This document shows, piece by piece, positions 8,424 to 17,229 of a stretch of DNA of 33,101 bases (positions within the stretch are counted from its first letter, which is position 1; each line of letters begins with the position of its first letter). The position numbers were made by a program, and so were the translations under genes. This stretch comes from an uncultured Lachnospiraceae bacterium. GTDB taxonomy: Bacteria > Bacillota > Clostridia > Lachnospirales > Lachnospiraceae. The stretch spans positions 1 through 33,101 of the forward strand of contig CANQBN010000007.1 of NCBI GenBank assembly GCA_947588855.1, read 5' to 3'. The notes below the pieces were generated by a model. It was given only the letters and a program-made list of their open reading frames with translations, searched no databases and was not told the DNA's origin.

Positions 8424-9190
8424 TCCTGACACCTGTATTTTAACGCCATCCAAAATATCTTTACGTCATCGATAAAGTACCGCCGAAACAACCTTTTGGG
8501 ATCTTTTAAAAAACGGTAAAACCATTCCATACCAAGCTTTCCGATCCATCTGGGACAGCGTTTTACCTTTCCTGCCAGAAAATCCATGGTAGCGCCGGCG
8601 CACACCGATACAACGGCGTCGTACTCCTTATAATGTTCATAAATAAACTTCTCCTGTTTGGGACACCCGAAACACACAATCAGAATATCCGGAGCTGCCT
8701 GATTAATCAGATGGTTAATCCTCGCTATCTCTTCTGCATCCTTCTCGAATCCCAGGGGCGGAGAATAGGTGCCCACCACATTAAGGTTCGGGAATTTCTT
8801 CTTCAGATTATCGCGGGCCGTCTCCGGAACCCCCGGCATTCCGCCCAGCAGGAAAACTTTCCAGCCCCTTTTATTGGCCAGACTGCAAATAGCCGGAACA
8901 AAATCAGCGCCGGCCAGCCTCTCTTTGATCTTATCCTTATAAAATCTGGAAATCCATACCAACGGCATCCCGTCAACCAAAGAAAAATCCGCATGATTAA
9001 TAATCTGTCTCAGATACTCGTCCGTATCCGCTTTCACCGCTACATCTGAATTAACAAACACTATGTAAGACTTTTTTTTCTTTTCGATTTTATGTCTGAC
9101 TTGTGAGAACAATTCCTTTCTTGTCAGATTGTTACACTGAAAATTCATCAGCCTCACTTTTCCATGAACTGTCTCAGACATTATTCCCAT
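8420..9190 (-). CDS. WecG/TagA/CpsF family glycosyltransferase
   Basis: VNSDVAVKADTDEYLRQIINHADFSLVDGMPLVW...VFLLGGMPGVPETARDNLKKKFPNLNVVGTYSPP...PDILIVCFGCPKQEKFIYEHYKEYDAVVSVCAGATMDFLAGKVKRCPRWIGKLGMEWFYRFLKDPKRLFRRY. Confidence 0.95.
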   Translation of the reverse strand: MGIMSETVHGKVRLMNFQCNNLTRKELFSQVRHKIEKKKKSYIVFVNSDVAVKADTDEYLRQIINHADFSLVDGMPLVWISRFYKDKIKERLAGADFVPAICSLANKRGWKVFLLGGMPGVPETARDNLKKKFPNLNVVGTYSPPLGFEKDAEEIARINHLINQAAPDILIVCFGCPKQEKFIYEHYKEYDAVVSVCAGATMDFLAGKVKRCPRWIGKLGMEWFYRFLKDPKRLFRRYFIDDVKIFWMALKYRCQE

Positions 9191-9236
9191 CGCCTCTTAT
9201 CCACTATATATAGAATTCCCCCTAGAACAAAAGAAA

Positions 9237-9262
9237 TCTTCTAAGCTCTTCCGCTTAAAAGA
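9237..9262 (-). terminator. Terminator downstream of the short DivIVA-like gene
   Basis: Reverse strand TCTTTTAAGC-ggaaga-GCTTAGAAGA followed by TTTCTTTTGTTC. Confidence 0.6.
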
Positions 9263-9280
9263 CTTCTCTGTCCCGGATTA

Positions 9281-9658
9281 TCATCCAACCATCTTCTTCA
9301 GCTTAATCACTTTATCATGTATATCCTCATCCTGGGCAATCGCCACCGCAACTCTGGATTTGACGCCCTGCAGGATCTCCTCGGCTTCTCTTCTCTGCTG
9401 AACAATAATACGATTCGCCTCATCCTGAAATTCATTCAGCTGCGCTTCCAACTGGCTGATCCTCAGAGACGTACGGCTGCTCAATTCGTCATAATCGGCT
9501 TTATATGACTCAAGTTCTTCCTGCAGTCTGTTAATTTCATCATTCCTGGTTAACTGCAATTTCTCATTCTCTTCCTCGAGTTTCTCCACGTATGTCAGAA
9601 CGTCGTCCCTGCGGAATCCTCCGAATAATACTCTTCTAAACAGCACCGTACTCTTCAT
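9281..9658 (-). CDS. Short DivIVA-like coiled-coil protein (DivIVA-like B)
   Basis: LFRRVLFGGFRRDDVLTYVEKLEEENEKLQLTRNDEINRLQEELESYKADYDEL: DivIVA-type N-terminal F...GF...DV..Y...L motif plus coiled coil. Confidence 0.65.
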   Translation of the reverse strand: MKSTVLFRRVLFGGFRRDDVLTYVEKLEEENEKLQLTRNDEINRLQEELESYKADYDELSSRTSLRISQLEAQLNEFQDEANRIIVQQRREAEEILQGVKSRVAVAIAQDEDIHDKVIKLKKMVG

Positions 9659-9710
9659 CCTTATCTCCTTGTATTAACCTGCGCAACAATAAACACAACT
9701 GTTAATCACC

Positions 9711-10613
9711 CTAACCATGCATAAATTTGATAATCTTGCTGTGCGCGTCCCTCTCACTGTCCGAAAGGGCCCTTTCCGCATCAGAAAAGATGTCGTCAAG
9801 CGCTGCTGTCAGAGAATCCCCCGCCCTACGACCAACAGACTGCATATCCTTCAAATAATCCTGCCTGGCTTCCGATTGGGGCTCTGACTGCTCTTCCGGA
9901 ACCATCTGCGTACTTCTGGACTCAAGTTCATAACTCAGATTTTCCAGCATACTCTCTTTCTCGGTGATATTCGCTTCTAATTCTGATATCCTGGCCGCGC
10001 TTACCTCAAGCTGCACATTTAATTCGCGCGATTCGGATAAAGCCTGCTCCAGCTGTTCCTCCAGCTCCTGTATCCTGACATCTCTGCTGTGCAGAGCCTG
10101 CTCCAGTTCTTCCTGTTTCTCTCTGGTTTGCTGAAGCAGATCCGTTATATTGTCCTTTAATTTAGCAACCACGATCTCCGATTCTTTCTTCTGCCTGGCA
10201 ATGACCATCCTGGCATCCGTCTGCACCTTAAAAATCCGGCCGCTGTAATCCGTATTCGGCTGGGAGCTGGAAGCAAATTTCTTCGACAGCTCTGCCTTCT
10301 GCTCCTCCATAAGCCGAAGCTGCCTCTTCAGATCAGCCTCTGACATCTGCGCTTTTCGTAAATCATCCTTCAGAGAGGCAATCTCCCCTCTGTCTGCGGG
10401 TCCCTGGAACAACTTCTTCTGTTCCTCTATGGTGCTCATCGCTTCTTCCAGCTTCTGGTTACTGTCACTCAGGGCCAGCTTCAGCTTCTCTTTTTCAACT
10501 TCCAGATTCTCTATGTAATCAATTACATCTTCTTTCCGAAAACCGCCAACCACTGCCTTCCGGAATATCGTTGATTCCTCCATAACAATCCCGCCTTTCC
10601 GTGAACTTTCCAC
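9711..10613 (-). CDS. DivIVA-like coiled-coil protein (DivIVA-like A; likely start MEEST at 10583)
   Basis: IFRKAVVGGFRKEDVIDYIENLEVEKEKLKLALSDSNQKLEEAMSTIEEQKK; N-terminus closely parallels the 9281-9658 product. Confidence 0.65.
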   Translation of the reverse strand: MESSRKGGIVMEESTIFRKAVVGGFRKEDVIDYIENLEVEKEKLKLALSDSNQKLEEAMSTIEEQKKLFQGPADRGEIASLKDDLRKAQMSEADLKRQLRLMEEQKAELSKKFASSSQPNTDYSGRIFKVQTDARMVIARQKKESEIVVAKLKDNITDLLQQTREKQEELEQALHSRDVRIQELEEQLEQALSESRELNVQLEVSAARISELEANITEKESMLENLSYELESRSTQMVPEEQSEPQSEARQDYLKDMQSVGRRAGDSLTAALDDIFSDAERALSDSERDAHSKIIKFMHG

Positions 10614-10628
10614 AAAGAAATTACCTTT

Positions 10629-10657
10629 ATTTTATATCGAATTCTTATGGCTGTCAA
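10629..10657 (-). promoter_or_regulatory. Putative promoter of the DivIVA-like A/B operon (TTGACA-17-TAAAAT)
   Basis: Reverse strand TTGACA gccataagaattcgata TAAAAT just upstream of the gene starting near 10583/10613. Confidence 0.6.
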
Positions 10658-10676
10658 GATTTATACGAATTTTCGA

Positions 10677-10691
10677 CATTGATTTTCAAAG
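10677..10691. promoter_or_regulatory. Palindromic EPS-locus motif, copy 2
   Basis: CATTGATTTTCAAAG, 19 nt upstream of the -35 in the gene direction. Confidence 0.6.
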
Positions 10692-10723
10692 GCGAAGCTA
10701 GTTTCTGACCCCTGTGATACTTA

Positions 10724-11752
10724 TTATTTCCATATTTTTTTCAAACCGGCCACCGCCGCCTGACCGATAAGCTTCTGCCCCGCCCGGTTATAATGAATAT
10801 CCGTATAGGAACGCACGTAGCTTCCCACGTTCTCCGCCGTAATGCCGCTTCCGGATAGATCCACCAGTCCCAGACCGTTTTCCGCCGCAACCTGACAGAT
10901 CACATTGTTAAGAGCCTGGACATCCGATATTAAACTTCCGCCGGAAGAAGGAGAACCTACATACGGATAGGTAAACAGCGTAATGCTGGCATTGGGATAA
11001 CGCTGCTTCATGGCCGCGACCATCTGCCCGTATTCACTTTTAATCACGGAAGCGGACTTGCCCGCGAACATATCGTTAACGCCCATCAGAACAAAAATAT
11101 CGTCCGGCGTTCTGGCCGCCGTATGCAGCGCCGTACACCTTGTCAGGCCGGAGTCGCCGGCCCCCTGCCTGGATTCCAGGTTAATACCTGTAGCGCTGAC
11201 GCTGTTATTGACCAGGATATTCATGTCGTAGGTCTTCGCTGCCTCATACCACCATTTGGACGGAGCCGTATAGGCGTCCTGATCGTTATTATCGCTTCTC
11301 CAGGCGTCGGACGTCGAATAACTGTCTCCCAGAATCGAAAGGTAACGGCCGCTGTGAGAAGTCGCCGCCGAAGCCGCCCCGGGAATATTCAGATTCAGCA
11401 GATCGACCTCACTGGTATACACATTAAATCCGATCTCGCTCACTCCTGCCGGGATGGAAATCACATAGGTCCCTTTTCCGTAGACGCTTTTGGGCAGGGC
11501 AATATTGCTGCCGCTTGCGGAGGTGGCCCAGACATAATGGGAACCGTCCTTTGTAAATGTCACCTCGATGGAAGTAACCGGATGGAACTGCTCTTCCAGA
11601 ACCATATAGTAGTAGCTGCGGTTCTGATCCGCCGCATTGACTACTTTATGTCCCCAAAGAGATACCGCCCCAAAAGACGTTCCCACTGCGGATACTGCCA
11701 GAGCTGCCGCAGCAGCCAGGCATACCAGTCGTTTTTTCCATGCACTCCTCAT
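10724..11752 (-). CDS. Secreted SGNH/GDSL-type hydrolase
   Basis: Signal peptide; YLSILGDSYS, DDIFVLMGVNDMF, YTDIHYNRAGQKLIG (GDS, GxND, DxxH blocks). Confidence 0.88.
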   Translation of the reverse strand: MRSAWKKRLVCLAAAAALAVSAVGTSFGAVSLWGHKVVNAADQNRSYYYMVLEEQFHPVTSIEVTFTKDGSHYVWATSASGSNIALPKSVYGKGTYVISIPAGVSEIGFNVYTSEVDLLNLNIPGAASAATSHSGRYLSILGDSYSTSDAWRSDNNDQDAYTAPSKWWYEAAKTYDMNILVNNSVSATGINLESRQGAGDSGLTRCTALHTAARTPDDIFVLMGVNDMFAGKSASVIKSEYGQMVAAMKQRYPNASITLFTYPYVGSPSSGGSLISDVQALNNVICQVAAENGLGLVDLSGSGITAENVGSYVRSYTDIHYNRAGQKLIGQAAVAGLKKIWK

Positions 11753-11789
11753 TGTTTCTACCTCGCCATTTTCATTTTGTCATTCTAAT

Positions 11790-12395
11790 TTATTCAGCAG
11801 AAGCCTTTCCACGTAACAATCCCGAAGCAATGTAAGGGGAAGAATCCTTTGAACTGATCTTCCTGGCCGGCACCCCACCAACAGTGATGCCCGGGGTCAG
11901 AAAGGAAGACACCACAACGCTTCCCGCGCCGACCACCATATTGTCCGCAAGGCGGATGTCGCCGATAATCTTTGCTCCGGAACCGATAAACACGTTGTCT
12001 CCAATCCTGGGAGCCTTGCTGGAGCCTCCGGTCGCGCCTATGGTCACGCCCTCCTGAATACGACAGTTTTTCCCGATCCGCGCGTTGCCGTTTACTACAA
12101 GATAACCGTAATGGGCAATGGACAGTCCTTCCTCAAACACATGGAGGGGAATGGAGAAGCCCAGTCTGACGCTTAAACTGTGGTACAGAAAACGGCTGAC
12201 CAGCCGGTAGGGCGCCTGCCAGATATGTCTGCAGCAGGCGTCCGCATATTCGGCCCTGCGCAGGCGTATCTCAAATCTCCATATCTCGTCCCGGAAAAGC
12301 CTTGGCCTTCTTCCGACAGCTCCCAGGGCAATCTTGTCCTGGGCAAGATAGTATAAATAAGATTTGTAGGAATGAATCATAGCCGTCGCCTCCAC
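11790..12395 (-). CDS. Hexapeptide (left-handed beta-helix) O-acetyltransferase, serine acetyltransferase-like
   Basis: GLSIAHYGYLVVNGNARIGKNCRIQEGVTIGATGGSSKAPRIGDNVFIGSGAKIIGDIRLADNMVVGAGSVVVSSFLTPGITVGGVPARKI. Confidence 0.9.
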   Translation of the reverse strand: MEATAMIHSYKSYLYYLAQDKIALGAVGRRPRLFRDEIWRFEIRLRRAEYADACCRHIWQAPYRLVSRFLYHSLSVRLGFSIPLHVFEEGLSIAHYGYLVVNGNARIGKNCRIQEGVTIGATGGSSKAPRIGDNVFIGSGAKIIGDIRLADNMVVGAGSVVVSSFLTPGITVGGVPARKISSKDSSPYIASGLLRGKASAE

Positions 12396-12406
12396 AATTT
12401 CTCATT

Positions 12407-14395
12407 TCACCGAAGGGTATTCAATATCTGCCGCTGATTCACCGCAAACACGGATCTCCTGTCGTTGAAAAATTCCATGAATCCGTCAATCATCTCGTGT
12501 CCGTACAGGCTCCCGTCGCCGTTGACCGCCTTTACGTAAGGAACGTGGAACAGCTCCGCGTTGTTGGTCCAGGTGAGGAAATAACTGGCTCCGGTACCGG
12601 ACAGGACGTTCAACACCTTCTCAAACCACTGTTTTTCCGGATTGCCGGAACGGTTCAGAGCCGTAGCCACATCGCCCTGGGCGGGGACTGTGCGCATGAT
12701 TCCTGTTTCCGTTACCGCGAAAACCTTGCCGTGCTGACTGGCAAACTGCTGCGCCGCGGATACTTCGGCCGCGAATTTGGAAAACCAGGGGCCGCTGTCC
12801 GCTCCCGGATCCTTGTAATACATGTCAAATCCAATCACATCCACATAATCGTCGCCGGGATACCTGCTGCCGTAAGCCGCCACCGAGCCCTGGGTATTGT
12901 CGCCGTCAACGCTGTACACATAGATCAGATTGTGAACCTGTTTTGTATCCCGCAGATATTCTACCGTATATTGAAACAGCCTCTGATAGGTGGCCGCATC
13001 GCAGCCGGAGGTGCCCCACCAGAACCAGTTCCCCGTTCCCTCATGGAATGGCCTGAACAGGATCGGGCCGTTCACCTGCCCCGCGTAATCGGCAATCATA
13101 TCCAGATAAGCGTTAAATTTCTCGTTGCAGGCTCCGCCGGGAAGAATCTGATGAGCAGGATCCCCGCTTTGATCCCTGGCAGAAGAACCTGCGAAATTGT
13201 ATTTCGCATAAGAGGGTCCCTGCCCCGGCTTGTATCCAGAGGCCTCCGGAACCTGAACAAAATCAGGCATATGGCAGGAAAGGGTCACCAGCGAGCCTCT
13301 GCTTATAGCCGCATTGGCCACAGCCGCCGCCGCCTTTACATTGGCCGCGGCGGTTCCAAGGCCGCCTGCAGATATAGCCGGCAGGCCGTTTCGCGCCGCA
13401 AAACCTCCGTTGTACTGGGAGGCACTGAATTCCTGCCCGGTCAGGGACAAGGCGTCCATGCCCATGATTCCCGCATTGGATCCGGTTATATCCTCCACAT
13501 CGGACCCGGTCAGGCCTTTCTGACTGTCAGGAGCCGCTCCGGCCTTGCTCCACAGTTCATCTTCCATCCCGAATATCACATGATCTGTGGCTCCCACAGC
13601 TCTCAGATAAGCGTATGTCTTCACCGCGGCAGCCGTCGCCTGTTTATCAGCCAGGCTCACCTGACTCCAGTCTGCCGAAGACTGGCCTCCGCTTTCCGTA
13701 ACCAATGTGGTTCCGGAGAGAGACAAGGAAGTCCCATCGCCTCGTCTGACGGTGGAATTTACAGAATGTCCATCGCCTACACTGGCCTGGTCATAGGTAA
13801 AATACGGATTCTCGATGGCAATCTCTCCTGCGTAACTGCACCTGCGGCCCACGAAGAAGATCCTGACCTTCTTAACAGGCTGTTTTACCGCCTGGCTGTA
13901 GGGAACGGAACCAACCCACTGGCCGTTCACATTGGCTCCTACCGTATCGGAAAAAGGAATCGACACTGTCGCCCTGCTGTAAGTTTTCCCATCAATAGAG
14001 ACGGTCCCTGAAAAATCATCGGCCACAAGCTCCGCCACAGTATTGGACTGGGCCCACTCCTGGCTGCTTCCCAGAAGAAGCACCGCCAGCACATGGATAC
14101 GGCCCTCAAAGGAGGGCCTGCCGCCGGAAGACGGAACCAGAACGTTCATGGCCAGGGTGATGCCCTGCCTGGGCGTCTCCCCTGTGGTGATGTTCAGATC
14201 CCACTGGTCGCCGTCCATGTCCCAGGTATTATTTTTATCAAAACTCACCCCGTAAGAGGCGGAAATTTCTCCCTCTGCCGCTTCCGCGCAGCTTCCCGGG
14301 CCGACACTGACTGCCGCCATAATAAGTCCTCCCGCCATTATGCCGCCGGCCATCCTGCGCAGCCATCTGAATCTCCCGCCCGTCTCTATTGCCAT
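12407..14395 (-). CDS. Secreted glycoside hydrolase family 26 (beta-mannanase-like) with N-terminal carbohydrate-binding-like region
   Basis: Signal peptide; ILFRPFHEGTGNWFWWGTSGCDAATYQRLFQYTVEYL (acid/base Glu), YVDVIGFDMYY, KVFAVTETGIM (nucleophile Glu); N-terminal beta-rich region. Confidence 0.88.
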   Translation of the reverse strand: MAIETGGRFRWLRRMAGGIMAGGLIMAAVSVGPGSCAEAAEGEISASYGVSFDKNNTWDMDGDQWDLNITTGETPRQGITLAMNVLVPSSGGRPSFEGRIHVLAVLLLGSSQEWAQSNTVAELVADDFSGTVSIDGKTYSRATVSIPFSDTVGANVNGQWVGSVPYSQAVKQPVKKVRIFFVGRRCSYAGEIAIENPYFTYDQASVGDGHSVNSTVRRGDGTSLSLSGTTLVTESGGQSSADWSQVSLADKQATAAAVKTYAYLRAVGATDHVIFGMEDELWSKAGAAPDSQKGLTGSDVEDITGSNAGIMGMDALSLTGQEFSASQYNGGFAARNGLPAISAGGLGTAAANVKAAAAVANAAISRGSLVTLSCHMPDFVQVPEASGYKPGQGPSYAKYNFAGSSARDQSGDPAHQILPGGACNEKFNAYLDMIADYAGQVNGPILFRPFHEGTGNWFWWGTSGCDAATYQRLFQYTVEYLRDTKQVHNLIYVYSVDGDNTQGSVAAYGSRYPGDDYVDVIGFDMYYKDPGADSGPWFSKFAAEVSAAQQFASQHGKVFAVTETGIMRTVPAQGDVATALNRSGNPEKQWFEKVLNVLSGTGASYFLTWTNNAELFHVPYVKAVNGDGSLYGHEMIDGFMEFFNDRRSVFAVNQRQILNTLR

Positions 14396-14416
14396 GCCTT
14401 CAAAATTCCCCTTTCA

Positions 14417-14431
14417 CATTGATTATCAAGA
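14417..14431. promoter_or_regulatory. Palindromic EPS-locus motif, copy 3 (degenerate)
   Basis: CATTGATTATCAAGA (reverse strand TTGATAATCAATG); 14 nt downstream of the putative -10. Confidence 0.4.
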
Positions 14432-14445
14432 ACGTTCATTCCATA

Positions 14446-14473
14446 ATTGTATTCTTTTTTTAGAATAAATCAA
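14446..14473 (-). promoter_or_regulatory. Putative promoter of GH26 gene (TTGATT-16-TACAAT)
   Basis: Reverse strand TTGATT tattctaaaaaaagaa TACAAT in the 102-bp gap. Confidence 0.45.
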
Positions 14474-14497
14474 CCCTTTTACTCAAATTTATCCCGA

Positions 14498-16015
14498 TTA
14501 TGCTTTCCGCAGAACCTTCCGCGCGATTTTTTTCATTTCCGCAAATTCCCTCGTTTTCAGAGAGAACAGAAGGAACAGGAGATTGGGAACAACGCAGCAG
14601 ATCATGCCGCGCGATATCAGCTCCGCCCATCCTTCCAGCGTTACCAGACCGCAAAACAGCTCCGTTACAAGACACGCCGCTATCGTAGCTCCCGTATAGA
14701 CCAGCAGGCGGAGCACATACGGCTTCATGCTGCAGTGAAACAGCTTGCGATGAATCATCCAGGTCTGCCAGGGATAGGTGATCACCAGCAGAGACAGGAT
14801 GGTCGACAGCAGAACGCCTTCCACGCCGATCACCTGCACCAGAATCACATTGGCAATTAAATTAAACAGATTCGCCCCATAGGAACGCCACATATCCTCC
14901 CTCCAGAGTCCCGCAGCGTCCTTGTACGTGCTCTGAACGATCTTCAGCTGAAATACGTAAAAATATACGCAGAACCAGACGACCATTCGCTTTCCAAACA
15001 GCAGGTTCTCGCCGGCCCAGAGCCGGATGAAAGGCTGATACAGACAATACAGACAGACCGTACACCATCCGATGAGCCAGGCGTTGATGTATGACAGGTT
15101 CATGTAATCCCTGTAATTCTTCTCCGGCGTCTCCAGCACGATACTATTGCCTACCGTCGACTGAATGGAACTGAATATGACCGCTATAATCGCGATCAGG
15201 GCATCCATGACATAATAATAGTTATTGTATTTCGCCAGCGCCACCAGACCCAGGAAGGAAGAGATCACTACGCTGTCCACGGAATTATAGATAAGCGCGG
15301 TAATCTTAACGCCCAACAGGGCTCTTGTCTTCCTTCCGATTTCTCTTTGCGTTGCCTTATCAACCGCTCCCCTGCATTCATACTGAGGATAATACCGTCT
15401 GGCCAGATACGCCGTGATCAGATTCGTTAGGATCGATATCCCGGGGATCACCAGCACAAAACAGTAATAGTTGCGTATGGTAAGCAGTATGACTATCTGG
15501 ATCAGATTCTTCGCCAGATTCGTAACCATGCTGACCATCGATGGGATATCGTTCCGCTGATGAGCCGTCAGGATAGAAGCACGATAGGCAAAGAAGAAAT
15601 ACGTCGATACCGTATCCAGCAGATAGATCAGAAAAAGAATGCGTACGTTGACGTCCGCCGGCACACTGCCCGCGATCAGATGCGGAACGAACGGAAGAAG
15701 GAGCAGACCGACTCCCAGAATAACGGTTCCTATGATCCTGTATATCTTCCTGTACAGGCCAAGCAGGGCGCAGACCATTTCCTCATCGTTTTCCGCTACC
15801 GGTTTGTACATGCTGTATGTGATTGCCGTACCGAACCCCAGATCCGCCAGACTGAGGATCCGCAGCACGGAGCTGAACAGACTGTTAAGTCCCAGATATT
15901 CCGCCCCCAGGGTGTAGATCATGACGGTTCTGGCAATGAATGAAACCACCAGCGTAGAAAACTTATAGACCAGTCCCCACTTGATGTTTCTGGCCGCGTT
16001 TCTCGTTCTTCCCAT
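14498..16015 (-). CDS. Oligosaccharide flippase (Wzx-like, MOP superfamily)
   Basis: NIKWGLVYKFSTLVVSFIARTVMIYTLGAEYLGLNSLFSSVLRILSLADLGFGTAITYSMYKPVAENDEE: Wzx N-terminus, polytopic. Confidence 0.93.
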   Translation of the reverse strand: MGRTRNAARNIKWGLVYKFSTLVVSFIARTVMIYTLGAEYLGLNSLFSSVLRILSLADLGFGTAITYSMYKPVAENDEEMVCALLGLYRKIYRIIGTVILGVGLLLLPFVPHLIAGSVPADVNVRILFLIYLLDTVSTYFFFAYRASILTAHQRNDIPSMVSMVTNLAKNLIQIVILLTIRNYYCFVLVIPGISILTNLITAYLARRYYPQYECRGAVDKATQREIGRKTRALLGVKITALIYNSVDSVVISSFLGLVALAKYNNYYYVMDALIAIIAVIFSSIQSTVGNSIVLETPEKNYRDYMNLSYINAWLIGWCTVCLYCLYQPFIRLWAGENLLFGKRMVVWFCVYFYVFQLKIVQSTYKDAAGLWREDMWRSYGANLFNLIANVILVQVIGVEGVLLSTILSLLVITYPWQTWMIHRKLFHCSMKPYVLRLLVYTGATIAACLVTELFCGLVTLEGWAELISRGMICCVVPNLLFLLFSLKTREFAEMKKIARKVLRKA

Positions 16016-16029
16016 AGTCTTTGTTTCCT

Positions 16030-17229
16030 CTATCTCTTAATCTTTTCTAAAAGGAGGTCAGCAATATAGGCGTCTCCGTGCCCGTCCTCCTCAAGACCGA
16101 TCCGGGCGCAGAATTCCTCACATTTCTCCGCATAATCCTTATAGGAAAACCGTGCGATGGCTTCCTCCAGACGTTCCTCGGAATCATTAAACGTAAAAGG
16201 AAGCTCCTCCTGCTTAAAATAAAGCCCTCTGTCCTGATTGACATACTCATCCAGGTCCGGCATATAGGCAAACACCGGTTTTTTGACAAAAACCACATCA
16301 AAGACGCAGTCTGAATAATCCGAGATCAGAACATCCGCGGCAGCCAGAAGCTCCTGCACATCCGGGTACATGGTAGCGTTTATCACATCTCTGCTGTAGA
16401 ACAAGGCATCCGCCTTCTCCGCAACGGTGGGATGCAGGCGCATGAGCATCACAAAATCCGCATGTTTCTCCTGCCCCATTGACTTAAAGTAATGCTCATT
16501 CAGCGCCGCCAGGATGCGGCGATAATCAAAACGATAAACCGACACATCACGATTCACGCGGAACGTGGGCGCATAAAGAAGGAGCTGTTTCCCCTGTGGA
16601 ATCGAAAAGAACTGCCGTACCTTTCTGTCCGCTTCTTCTCTTCCGTGATACAATACGGAGCACCGCGGAACGCTGCACTTTAACACAGGTCCGTGATAAT
16701 AATATGTCTTCCGGTAATGCTCTCTGCGAAAATCATTATCTGAATACATGAGATCCGTGATTGAAGCATCGTACTGGGAGGCCTTCAGATAGGAATCGGG
16801 AAGGACCTTTTCCGCGTCCCCCTCGTTCCGCTTAAACCCTACAATGGAATGCCAGGTCTGCAGATAAAACTGACCTTTCCGTTTGCGGGGCTTATAAGCC
16901 GTTTTTACGTTGTCGACCCAGATTCCAGCTGTAGACAGTTCATACAGGGCGGCAAGAGAACCGTAGGGAACCTTCCTCACCCACGCCGGAATACTCTCCG
17001 CCTCTTCCGATTTCGCGCCTCCCCTGATGAGCCAGACCAGATCCAGGCTTTCATCCTTTTTGTGCAGCGCTTCGCATATGTATTTCGAGTCGTCTCCGTA
17101 ACCTCTCCCATGAAAATTGTCGAATACGATCTTATCCTTCCGGATCGGAAATAATTGGAAGATGACGGCAATTCTCCCCCTCAGGGCCAGACGGGTCCGC
17201 AACTGACGGATGCTCTCTTTTACGTTCAT
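16030..17229 (-). CDS. CDP-glycerol glycerophosphotransferase family protein (TagB/TagF-like)
   Basis: KIVFDNFHGRGYGDDSKYICEAL...GQFYLQTWHSIVGFKRNEGD...LLLYAPTFRV...ADFVMLMRLHPTV...YPDVQELLAAADVLISDYSDCVFDVVFVKKPVFAYMPDLDEYVNQDRGLYF. Confidence 0.93.
   Translation of the reverse strand: MNVKESIRQLRTRLALRGRIAVIFQLFPIRKDKIVFDNFHGRGYGDDSKYICEALHKKDESLDLVWLIRGGAKSEEAESIPAWVRKVPYGSLAALYELSTAGIWVDNVKTAYKPRKRKGQFYLQTWHSIVGFKRNEGDAEKVLPDSYLKASQYDASITDLMYSDNDFRREHYRKTYYYHGPVLKCSVPRCSVLYHGREEADRKVRQFFSIPQGKQLLLYAPTFRVNRDVSVYRFDYRRILAALNEHYFKSMGQEKHADFVMLMRLHPTVAEKADALFYSRDVINATMYPDVQELLAAADVLISDYSDCVFDVVFVKKPVFAYMPDLDEYVNQDRGLYFKQEELPFTFNDSEERLEEAIARFSYKDYAEKCEEFCARIGLEEDGHGDAYIADLLLEKIKR

Noticed and set aside
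12497-14011. 504-aa plus-strand ORF
   Set aside because: Antisense to the GH26 gene, Arg/Gly/His-rich shadow translation with no domain signature.
14417-14431. Fur-box interpretation of the TTGATAATCAATG motif
   Set aside because: Only one copy (the degenerate one) contains TGATAAT; the other copies read TTGAAAATCAA, the second Fur half-site matches poorly, and none of the adjacent genes is iron-related. Not excluded without binding data.
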